Shown here: in pieces, positions 1 to 5,823 of the stretch
Position numbering within the stretch: the stretch's first letter is position 1
How the letters are laid out: the number at the start of each line of letters is the position of its first letter
Assembly: GCA_007130445.1 (NCBI GenBank)
Contig: SLSM01000338.1
Span: forward strand, 1 to 7,563
Origin: Trueperaceae bacterium
GTDB lineage: Bacteria > Deinococcota > Deinococci > Deinococcales > Trueperaceae
Length of the DNA: 7,563 nucleotides
Direction of reading: 5' to 3'
Position numbers and translations under genes: made by a program
The notes under the pieces: model-generated
Told to the model about the DNA's origin: nothing
The model's input: the letters and a program-made list of their open reading frames with translations, nothing else
The model's database searches: none

Positions 1-1829
1 AGGCCGCGACGCTCGAGGCGCTGCAGGACCTCGGTGTGTTGCACCTGGCGCCCGCGCCCGGCGGCCCGGACGATGGCGTCGCGGTGATGCGCGGCCGCCT
101 CGCGACGGTGCGGCACGCCGCCGACGTGCTCGCCCACGCCGCTCCGGCCACCTCTCGACACGACGCGAGGCCCGGCGCGGCGACGCCGGCGACGGCCGCC
201 GTGTCGAGGCGTCCGGCCGAGGACGTCGTCGCCGAGGTCGAACGCCTGGTCGAAGGGCTCGACGCCTTGCGCACGACCAGGTCCGAGCTGCGGCGCGCGC
301 ATGCGCTCTTGGCACCGTTCGGTTCGTTCGACCCCGATAGCGTCCGCAGGCTCGAGTCCCACGGTCTGGCCGTGCGGCTGGCGCGCCCGCCGCTCGCGCG
401 GGCCCTGCCCGAGGTCGAGGGGGCGGCGTGGATCGAGCTCGGACGCGATCGACGATCGCGCGCCCTGGCGCTCGTCGGGCCGATCGCGGTGGTCGACGCG
501 ACCGTCGTGCCGCACGAGGTCGCACTGCCGGCAGCGCCTTCGGAGCGTCTGGCAGACGACATCGCCGACGTCGACCGCGCGGTCGAGCGTTCCCGCGAGC
601 GGCTCGCGGCGCTCGCCGTCGAGCGTGCGACGGTGGACGACCTGCTGCACCGCACCGAGGAGGCGCTGCGCTTCGAAGAGGCGCGGGTCGGCATGGCCAG
701 GGTCGGCGCGGTCGAGGTGCTGCGCGGCTTCGTGCCCGCCGAGCACGTTCGTCGCCTGGAGGCGCTCGCCGCCGAGCGCGGCTGGGGCGTGTGGGTCGAG
801 GACGTTCGCGACCCCGACGAGGCGCCCACACTGATCCGCAACCCTGCCTGGGTGCGTCCCATCGCGCCGCTGTTCTCGTTCCTGGGGGTCGTTCCGGCCT
901 ATGGGCACGTCGACATCAGCGTCGCCTTCCTGGTCTTCTTCAGCCTGTTCTTCGCCATGATCGTCGGCGACGCCGGTTACGGCCTCCTGTTCCTCGGACT
1001 CACCGAGATCGGTGCGCGCCGCTACCCGGCCGCGCCGCGCCGCGTGATCGCGCTGATGCGCCTGCTCTCCGTGAGCACCGTCGCCTGGGGACTGGCGAGT
1101 GGGAACGTCTTCGGCCTCTCGGCGCTGCCGCCGGTCCTCGGCGTCTTCCGGCTCGACTGGCTGACGCAGGAGCGCAACGTGATCGCGCTGGCGTTCACCA
1201 TCGGCGCGGTGCACCTCACACTCGCGCACGTGTGGAACGCGGTGCGCTTCATCAACACCACGCGGTCGCTGGCCGAGCTCGGCTGGGTGGCGACCACGTG
1301 GACCATGTACCTGCTGGCGCGGCAGCTGGTCCTCGGCGACCCCTTCCCGGACTGGGCCTGGGCCTCGTTCGGTGTGGGCGTGGTGCTGATCGTGCTGTTC
1401 ACGACGCCGTGGCGAAGGCTGCGCGGTGCCTGGTTCCAGCACGCCATGCTGCCGCTGAACCTGGTGAGCAACTTCGTCGACGTGGTCTCGTACGTGCGGC
1501 TGTTCGCCGTCGGCGCGGCGACCTTCGCCGTCGCCACCGCGTTCAACGACCTGGCACACTCGGTCGGCCTGAGCGGCCCGTTGGGCGGGGTGCTGAGCGC
1601 GCTCGTGCTCTTCTTCGGTCACTCGCTCAACGTGGCGCTCGCCGCCATGGGCGTGCTCGTGCACGGCGTGCGCCTCAACACGCTGGAGTTCGCGGGGCAC
1701 CTGGGGCTGCCCTGGACCGGCCACCGGTACCGCCCCTTCGCGCGCTGGCGACCCAGCGACGCGGTCACCGCCGCCGGCGCGAGCGCCGCGCGCGCGGCGG
1801 AAGGAGATCCTGCATGGACCCCGAGATGA
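1..1829 (+). CDS. ntpI: V-type ATPase subunit I (membrane stator subunit), 5' partial
   Basis: This is the large membrane subunit (subunit a/I) of a V/A-type ATPase, which forms the ion half-channels beside the K ring. The frame is open from base 3 to the window edge (608 residues seen). Its first residues read TLEALQDLGVLHL, the usual N-terminal region of the family, so only about 10-20 residues are missing and the GTG at 36 is not the start. Residues 1-290 are a hydrophilic, coiled-coil-rich cytoplasmic domain. From about residue 300 there are some seven membrane segments. Family landmarks are NPAWVRPI before the first helix, GDAGYG (bases 966-983), SYVRLFAVGAA with the presumed essential arginine at bases 1497-1499, and a GHSLNVALAAMGVLVHGVRLN-like C-terminal helix ending in EF..H....G..YRPF. 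The 3' end overlaps the K gene by 16 bases. The DIS..FLVFFSLFFAMIVGDAGYG style resembles, from memory, the spirochaete/Chlamydia branch. Confidence 0.95.
   Translation, partial: AATLEALQDLGVLHLAPAPGGPDDGVAVMRGRLATVRHAADVLAHAAPATSRHDARPGAATPATAAVSRRPAEDVVAEVERLVEGLDALRTTRSELRRAHALLAPFGSFDPDSVRRLESHGLAVRLARPPLARALPEVEGAAWIELGRDRRSRALALVGPIAVVDATVVPHEVALPAAPSERLADDIADVDRAVERSRERLAALAVERATVDDLLHRTEEALRFEEARVGMARVGAVEVLRGFVPAEHVRRLEALAAERGWGVWVEDVRDPDEAPTLIRNPAWVRPIAPLFSFLGVVPAYGHVDISVAFLVFFSLFFAMIVGDAGYGLLFLGLTEIGARRYPAAPRRVIALMRLLSVSTVAWGLASGNVFGLSALPPVLGVFRLDWLTQERNVIALAFTIGAVHLTLAHVWNAVRFINTTRSLAELGWVATTWTMYLLARQLVLGDPFPDWAWASFGVGVVLIVLFTTPWRRLRGAWFQHAMLPLNLVSNFVDVVSYVRLFAVGAATFAVATAFNDLAHSVGLSGPLGGVLSALVLFFGHSLNVALAAMGVLVHGVRLNTLEFAGHLGLPWTGHRYRPFARWRPSDAVTAAGASAARAAEGDPAWTPR
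1801..1806 (+). promoter_or_regulatory. Shine-Dalgarno for subunit K
   Basis: AAGGAG lies seven bases before the ATG at 1814, inside the last codons of subunit I. It is one of the clearest ribosome binding sites in the window and suits a proteolipid that must be made in many copies per complex. It also fixes the ATG at 1814 as the start. Confidence 0.8.
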
Positions 1830-2281
1830 TGCTCTCGCTCGGCAGCGCCGGGGCGGCGGCCGTCCTCGGCCTCGCCGCCATCGGTTCGGCCATCGGGACG
1901 GGCACCGCCGGTCTCGCCGCCGTCGGGGCATGGAAGCGCTGCTACGCGCTCGAGAAGAGCGTTCCCTTCATCCTCGTGACGTTCGTCGGCGCTCCGCTGT
2001 CGCAGACGATCTACGGCATGATCCTGATGAACGCATTGGTGCGCACCGCCACCGAGCGCGCCGCCGCGGGCGAGGTGGTGGGCTGGCCGGCGATGCTGGC
2101 GATCGGCCTGTTCGGAGGCGCTGCGATGGCGGCGTCCGCCGCGTTCCAGGGCCGCGTGGGCGCCGCGGCCGCCGACGCGCTCGGTGAGACCGGCCAGGGG
2201 TTCGGCAACTACCTCATGGCGATCGGCGTCGTGGAGACGGTGGCACTGTTCGTGCTCGTGTTCATCCAAGCGGCGCTGTAG
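1814..2281 (+). CDS. ntpK: V-type ATPase subunit K (proteolipid, double hairpin)
   Basis: This is the proteolipid subunit that forms the rotating membrane ring. It has 155 residues and four membrane helices (about 7-37, 50-76, 92-120 and 132-154), so it is a duplicated hairpin like Enterococcus hirae NtpK (about 156 residues) rather than the single hairpin of Thermus (about 100 residues). Helix 4 carries the ion-binding carboxylate E141 in GVVETVALF. Helix 2 has APLSQTIYG, where E. hirae has LPGTQGLYG, so no carboxylate is expected there. S63, Q64, Y67, Q112 (FQGRV) and E141 match E. hirae T64, Q65, Y68, Q110 and E139, the residues around bound sodium. The alignment is by eye from memory. The motif AIGSAIGTGTAGLAAVGAWK is typical of the bacterial V-type branch. 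K is the last gene of its operon: the next genes lie on the other strand, and only 34 bases separate the stops. Confidence 0.95.
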   Translation: MDPEMMLSLGSAGAAAVLGLAAIGSAIGTGTAGLAAVGAWKRCYALEKSVPFILVTFVGAPLSQTIYGMILMNALVRTATERAAAGEVVGWPAMLAIGLFGGAAMAASAAFQGRVGAAAADALGETGQGFGNYLMAIGVVETVALFVLVFIQAAL

Positions 2282-2315
2282 CGCTCCGGCTTCGCACCTC
2301 CGGCCGGCACCGTCC

Positions 2316-3131
2316 TCAGCGCCGCGACGGCGGCATGCGCTGCAGGCGGTCGACGCGCAACCGATGCCGTGCGTCGAACAGCCGGCGGTACGCGAGTAAC
2401 ACCACCCCGAACGCGCCGAGCGCCGTGGCCGCCGCGATCATGAACATGATCACGATCTGGTAGCGCACCGCGTCGGCGGGCGCGGCGCCGGCGAGGATCT
2501 GCCCCGTCATCATGCCGGGCAGGCTCACGATGCCCATGACCATCATCGCGTTGATGGTCGGGATCATGCCGACGCGCAGCGCGTCGCTCATCAAGGCGTG
2601 GGCCGCCTCCCAGCGCGTCGCCCCGAGCGACAGGAGCAGTTCGACGCGGCCGCGCTGCTGCGTCACCCCTTCGGTGAAGCGGTCGAGCGCCAACGAGATG
2701 CCGTTCAGGACGTTTCCGAGCACCATCCCCAGGAGCGGGATCAGGTACTGCGCGTCGAACCAAGGCTCGACGCGGATGATGCCGAGGAGCGCGAAGCCCG
2801 TCACGAGGAACGACGCTCCCATCACGGAGACGAGCGCGTCGAGGTACACGCCGGCGAAGCGGCGCTTGGTGCGCTGCACCGCCGACACGCCCGCCAGGCC
2901 GCTCATCAACAGCGCGATCGCCAGGATCGGCACGGGTCGCTCCAGCGCGAACACCCACGCCAACACCAGCCCGATCAGCAGCAGCTGCGCCGTCATGCGG
3001 ACGCTCGCGACGAGCAGCGAGCGCGCCAGCCCCAGGCGCAGCGCGAGCGACAGGGCGACGTTCACCACGATCAGCGTCGCCGCCAGCAGCAGTTGCCGGA
3101 GGTCGATCGGGACGTAGGCGAGGTCGTTCAC
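2316..3131 (-). CDS. fetB: FetB-like ABC transporter permease (UPF0014 family)
   Basis: This is the membrane subunit of a FetAB-type ABC exporter. In E. coli FetAB is a putative iron exporter that raises tolerance to peroxide stress; plant ALS3/STAR2 proteins share the fold. The protein has 271 residues (E. coli FetB about 260) with around seven hydrophobic segments. The diagnostic stretches are PLLGMVLGNVLNGISLALDR (132-151), LSLGATRWEAA (168-177) and the block from 187 to 232, GMIPTINAMM..GIVSLPGMMTGQILAG..P..AVRYQIVIMFM, close to the IPT....VGLVSLPGMMSG...AG of E. coli FetB. Translation starts at GTG (3131-3129), sharing GTGA with the ATPase stop, so the two subunits are translationally coupled and made together. 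It converges on the V-ATPase operon. The transported substrate cannot be read from the sequence. Confidence 0.92.
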   Translation of the reverse strand: MNDLAYVPIDLRQLLLAATLIVVNVALSLALRLGLARSLLVASVRMTAQLLLIGLVLAWVFALERPVPILAIALLMSGLAGVSAVQRTKRRFAGVYLDALVSVMGASFLVTGFALLGIIRVEPWFDAQYLIPLLGMVLGNVLNGISLALDRFTEGVTQQRGRVELLLSLGATRWEAAHALMSDALRVGMIPTINAMMVMGIVSLPGMMTGQILAGAAPADAVRYQIVIMFMIAAATALGAFGVVLLAYRRLFDARHRLRVDRLQRMPPSRR

Positions 3132-3787
3132 GCCGACGCCTCCAGGCGCACGACGCGGTCGCTCACGCGATCGACCTGTTCGCTCCGGTGGCTCGTCCAC
3201 AGCACCGCTCGCTCGGCAGCGGCGCCGCGCCAATCGTCGACCAGCGTCTCGAGCGCTGCCGCGCCGTCGTCGTCGAGCGACGCGCTCGGCTCGTCCAGGA
3301 GCAACACGGTCGGCTCCAGTTGGAGCCGACGCACGAGTGCGACGAGCTGTTGCTCGCCGCCGGAGAGCTCGACAGCGTCCTGGGCCAAAAAACGGTCGTC
3401 CCGTCCGAGCCGTTCGAGGGTTGCGCGCACCAGCGACCGGTCCCAACTGCGCGTCGTGTGGGCGCGGAGCGTGAACGGGAGCCTGAGGTTGTCCTCGACA
3501 CTCCCCTCGACCATCACCGGTCGCTGAGGAACGTAGGCCACCCGGGAACGGTACGTCGGCATGTGCCAGAGCCCCGACGGCGTGCCGCGCAGCGTCAGCG
3601 ACCCTTCGTCCAGGGCGTCGAGTCCGGCCAGCACCCGCAGCAACAGCGTCTTGCCCGAGCCCGACGGGCCCGCGAGCGCCACGCGCTCGCCGGCGCGGAG
3701 CGCGAACGCGACACCGCGCCACAGCCATCGACCCTCGACCCGGCGGCCACCGTCGCGCAGGTCGAGGAGAGCACCGTCGCTGAGCAC
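3128..3787 (-). CDS. fetA: FetA-like ABC transporter ATP-binding protein
   Basis: This is the ATPase subunit partnering the FetB-like permease directly downstream. It is complete, with Walker A GPSGSGKT (40-47), Q-loop YVPQRP (Q88), signature LSGGE (141-145), Walker B VLLLDE (161-166), D-loop SASLD (168-172) and H-loop TSHR (H200). I chose GTG at 3787, giving 219 residues, because the following ALLDLRDGG aligns with the LLQLQNVG start of the 225-residue E. coli FetA. An ATG at 3871 would add 28 poorly conserved residues and sit 25 bases from the divergent gene. No Shine-Dalgarno is visible before 3787, but a TATCAT sequence lies just upstream, so a leaderless message is possible. The stop codon overlaps the permease start (GTGA). 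The ATPase assignment is certain; the iron-export role is by family only. Confidence 0.9.
   Translation of the reverse strand: MLSDGALLDLRDGGRRVEGRWLWRGVAFALRAGERVALAGPSGSGKTLLLRVLAGLDALDEGSLTLRGTPSGLWHMPTYRSRVAYVPQRPVMVEGSVEDNLRLPFTLRAHTTRSWDRSLVRATLERLGRDDRFLAQDAVELSGGEQQLVALVRRLQLEPTVLLLDEPSASLDDDGAAALETLVDDWRGAAAERAVLWTSHRSEQVDRVSDRVVRLEASA
3309..3330. repeat. Perfect inverted repeat inside the FetA-like gene
   Basis: GTCGGCTCCA and its exact reverse complement TGGAGCCGAC are separated by only two bases (GT). As RNA this gives a nine-base-pair GC-rich stem with an AGTT (or AACT on the coding strand) loop. It lies in the codons for RRLQLEPTV just before Walker B, so it may be a coincidence of coding in GC-rich DNA. 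No T-tract follows on either strand, so it is not a standard terminator. Confidence 0.6.
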
Positions 3788-3895
3788 CGTGCACGATGAT
3801 AGGCCGTGTGCAGGTGCGCTTCCAGGGACAACGGCGGGGGGCGGCCCCGCCGCGATACGCTGGGGTCGCATCGCCGTCGCGTCTGGAGGCCGATC
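3788..3895. promoter_or_regulatory. Divergent promoter region between fetA-like and oxidoreductase genes
   Basis: This 108-base stretch separates two divergent genes if FetA starts at 3787. Facing right, TACGCT at 3856-3861 fits the TANNNT form of a -10 element and would place transcription about 28 bases before the ATG at 3896. Facing left, TATCAT (complement of 3796-3801) lies eight bases before the GTG at 3787, the spacing expected for a leaderless message. I see no convincing -35 boxes and no clear operator palindrome. Both -10 calls are weak. Confidence 0.3.
3885..3889 (+). promoter_or_regulatory. Shine-Dalgarno for the Gfo/Idh/MocA gene
   Basis: GGAGG sits six bases before ATG at 3896. 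It decides the start in favour of this ATG over an upstream in-frame ATG at 3806, which would add 30 residues outside the Rossmann fold. Confidence 0.75.
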
Positions 3896-4897
3896 ATGAG
3901 CGAACGCGTCCGCTGGGGCATCGTGAGCACCGCCCGAATCGCCCGCGAGAAGGTCATCCCGGCCATGTTCAAGGCCGCGAACGTCGACGTGGTCGCGATC
4001 GCCTCGCGTGACGAGCGCATGGCGCGCGAGGCCGCGTCGGCCCTACGCATCCCCCGCGCCCACGGCAGCTACGAGGCGCTGCTCGACGACCCCGAGGTCG
4101 ACGCAGTCTACGTCCCGGTGCCCAACCACCTGCACGTCGACTGGTCGATCCGGGCGCTCGAGGCCGGCAAGCACGTGTTGGTCGAGAAGCCCTTGGGGAT
4201 GGACGCCGAGGATGCCGAGCGCCTCGTGTCCGCCGCCGCCGCGACGCCGCATCTGAAGGTGATGGAAGGCTTCATGTACCGCTTCCACCCGCAGTGGCTC
4301 GAGGCCAAGCGCATGGTCGAGGAGGGCGAGATCGGTCGTCTGCAGCAGGTGCACTCGCACTTCTCGTACTTCAAGCTCGACCCCGACAACATCCGCAACC
4401 AGCCGGACGCCGGCGGTGGTGGACTAATGGACATCGGCTGCTACGACATCTCCCTGTCGCGTTTCCTGTTCGGCAGCGAGCCGCTGCGCGTGGTCGCCAG
4501 CGTCGACCTCGATCCCAGCCTCGGCGTCGACCGCCTGGTGAGCGCCCTGCTCGATTTCGGCGCGGGCCGCACCGCGACGTTCTCGTGCGGCACCCAGATG
4601 CTGCGACACCAGCGCGCGCAGGCCTTCGGCAGCGAGGGGCGCATCGAGCTCGAGATCCCGTTCAACGCCCCGCAGGACGGCCCCTGTCGCCTGTGGCACG
4701 AGCATGACGAGGGCACCTTCGAGCGCGTGTTCGACCGCGTCGACCAGTACACGCTGCAGGCCGAGGCGTTCTCGCGGGCCGTGCTCGACGACACCGAGGT
4801 GCCGCTGCCGCTGGCCGACGGCCTCGCCAACATGCGCGTGCTGGACGCGATCAAGGCCAGCAGCCGCGCGGACGACTGGGTGGCGGTGCCCTCCTGA
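3896..4897 (+). CDS. Gfo/Idh/MocA family NAD(P)-dependent oxidoreductase
   Basis: This is a soluble dehydrogenase of 333 residues, a normal length for the family. The N-terminal Rossmann domain begins RWGIVSTARIAREKVIPA, where the dinucleotide loop is G-I-V-S-T-A-R-I-A. The conserved EKP motif is E97-K98-P99, with catalytic K98. The second domain contains GGGGLMDIGCYDISLSRFLFG (173-193): D179 is kept, but the catalytic position that is histidine in many members is tyrosine (Y183). That pattern is known in glucose-fructose oxidoreductase, NADP-xylose dehydrogenase and dihydrodiol dehydrogenase relatives, so a sugar or diol substrate is likely. There is no signal peptide, so it is cytoplasmic, unlike the exported Zymomonas enzyme. 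The start is fixed by GGAGG at 3885. The stop overlaps or abuts the next coding frame (CTGA at 4894-4897), suggesting co-expression. The exact substrate cannot be determined. Confidence 0.92.
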   Translation: MSERVRWGIVSTARIAREKVIPAMFKAANVDVVAIASRDERMAREAASALRIPRAHGSYEALLDDPEVDAVYVPVPNHLHVDWSIRALEAGKHVLVEKPLGMDAEDAERLVSAAAATPHLKVMEGFMYRFHPQWLEAKRMVEEGEIGRLQQVHSHFSYFKLDPDNIRNQPDAGGGGLMDIGCYDISLSRFLFGSEPLRVVASVDLDPSLGVDRLVSALLDFGAGRTATFSCGTQMLRHQRAQAFGSEGRIELEIPFNAPQDGPCRLWHEHDEGTFERVFDRVDQYTLQAEAFSRAVLDDTEVPLPLADGLANMRVLDAIKASSRADDWVAVPS

Positions 4898-5823
4898 GCG
4901 GCGACCCCGACGACCTGGTCTTCCTCGACGAGGACGGCATCGAGATCGACGCCGACACCCTCGAGGAGGTCTTCGAGCTGTGGAACGAGAGCCCGAACGA
5001 CGACCTCGGCGGTCTCTCGCCGAACGCCCTCACCGATCTCCTCGAGGACCCGTTCGAGGCCACCGACGTGCTCGTGTTCGCCGACGTGCTCCCGCGACCG
5101 CCCGTCGCACCGATCGTGACGCTCCTCGAGCCCGTCTTCGAGGCGCTGCACGCAGGGCCGCTGCGCGCCACGTCGGCCGGCTACCTCCCGCGCAGCCTGT
5201 GCGTGACGATCGAGGAGCGGGTGTTCGAGCGGCACGGGGTGCTGCACCTGGACGGTCTGCGACCCGTGGTCACGAGCGAGGCGCGCTTCCCCTCGCTCCA
5301 CCTGGCGCGCTCGCTGGCCGAGTACGCGGGCCTGCTGCGGCGGCGCTCCGGCGCCTTCCACCTGACCCGCAAGGGGCGTGCGCTCTACGAGCACCACGGG
5401 ATGGCCGGCGTGCATCCCGCGCTGCTGCGCGCGCATGCGACGCGGCTCGAGTGGTCGTCGCTCGACGGTTGGCCGCGCGTGGGGGTGTTGCAGGCGAGCT
5501 TCGCGTTCTCGTTGCTGTTGCTGGCGCGCTACGGCCGCAGCGAGCGATCCACCACCTTCTACGCCGAACGCTGGCTGCGCGCGTTCCCCGGTGCCGACGA
5601 CGCCTTCGTCGGGTCGGGCGATGGTTCGGACGAGGCTGCCCTCGCCGCCTTCATGCGCTGCTACGAGACGCGCGTGGTCGAGCGGTTCATGGCGCTGTTC
5701 GGCCTGGTGGCGGTGACGCGGCGGCGGTCGCACGGTGCGCAGCCACAGGGCCTGTGGCCCGAGGCGTTCGTGCGAGCGTCACGGCTCTTCGCCGACGTGC
5801 TCGCGGTTCGCCACGGCGCCTGA
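4894..5823 (+). CDS. Conserved protein of unknown function, probable non-ATG start
   Basis: The frame is clearly coding to the stop at 5821-5823, but the first ATG/GTG/TTG codon in it is GTG at 5068, and the previous in-frame stop is at 4705. The 58 codons before 5068 look like real protein: acidic, then FELWNESPNDDLGGLSPNAL, resembling the 'LWN.TP..ELGGLSP' block that I recall at the N-terminus of uncharacterised proteins often labelled SEC-C or pRiA4b ORF-3 family. I therefore place the start at CTG 4894, overlapping the previous TGA; CTG 4915 is an alternative, and 5068 is the conservative one (251 residues). With the 4894 start the protein has 309 residues. Further family-like blocks are LRATSAGYLPRS (90-101) and LHLARSLAEYAGLLRRRSGA followed by FHLTRKGRALY (135-165), the latter resembling a winged helix. 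No catalytic motif, membrane segment or signal peptide is seen, and no SEC-C cysteine cluster. The role is unknown. The end overlaps the convergent transporter gene by 45 bases. Confidence 0.8.
   Translation: MSGDPDDLVFLDEDGIEIDADTLEEVFELWNESPNDDLGGLSPNALTDLLEDPFEATDVLVFADVLPRPPVAPIVTLLEPVFEALHAGPLRATSAGYLPRSLCVTIEERVFERHGVLHLDGLRPVVTSEARFPSLHLARSLAEYAGLLRRRSGAFHLTRKGRALYEHHGMAGVHPALLRAHATRLEWSSLDGWPRVGVLQASFAFSLLLLARYGRSERSTTFYAERWLRAFPGADDAFVGSGDGSDEAALAAFMRCYETRVVERFMALFGLVAVTRRRSHGAQPQGLWPEAFVRASRLFADVLAVRHGA

Noticed and set aside
36..38. GTG as the start of subunit I
   Set aside because: The frame is open upstream to the edge and the residues before it (TLEALQDLG) belong to the family N-terminus.
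428..1813. Long plus-strand open frame overlapping subunit I and running into K
   Set aside because: Its upstream part is arginine/alanine-rich low-complexity translation in a shifted frame; only the K part from 1814 is real.
2282..2315. Bidirectional terminator between subunit K and the FetB-like gene
   Set aside because: Only a five-base stem (CCGGC 2286-2290 with GCCGG 2303-2307) around a 12-base loop and no T-tract; too weak to call.
3788..3871. N-terminal extension of the FetA-like ATPase to ATG 3871
   Set aside because: It would make the protein longer than the family, has no conserved residues, and leaves only about 25 bases for two divergent promoters. It is not fully excluded.
3806..3895. 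N-terminal extension of the oxidoreductase to ATG 3806
   Set aside because: GGAGG precedes ATG 3896 at ideal spacing, and the Rossmann fold starts right after it.
4441..5733. 430-codon open frame on the minus strand
   Set aside because: It is antisense to two well-supported genes, and its product is rich in R, H, E and Q with no recognisable domain, as expected of GC-rich shadow frames.
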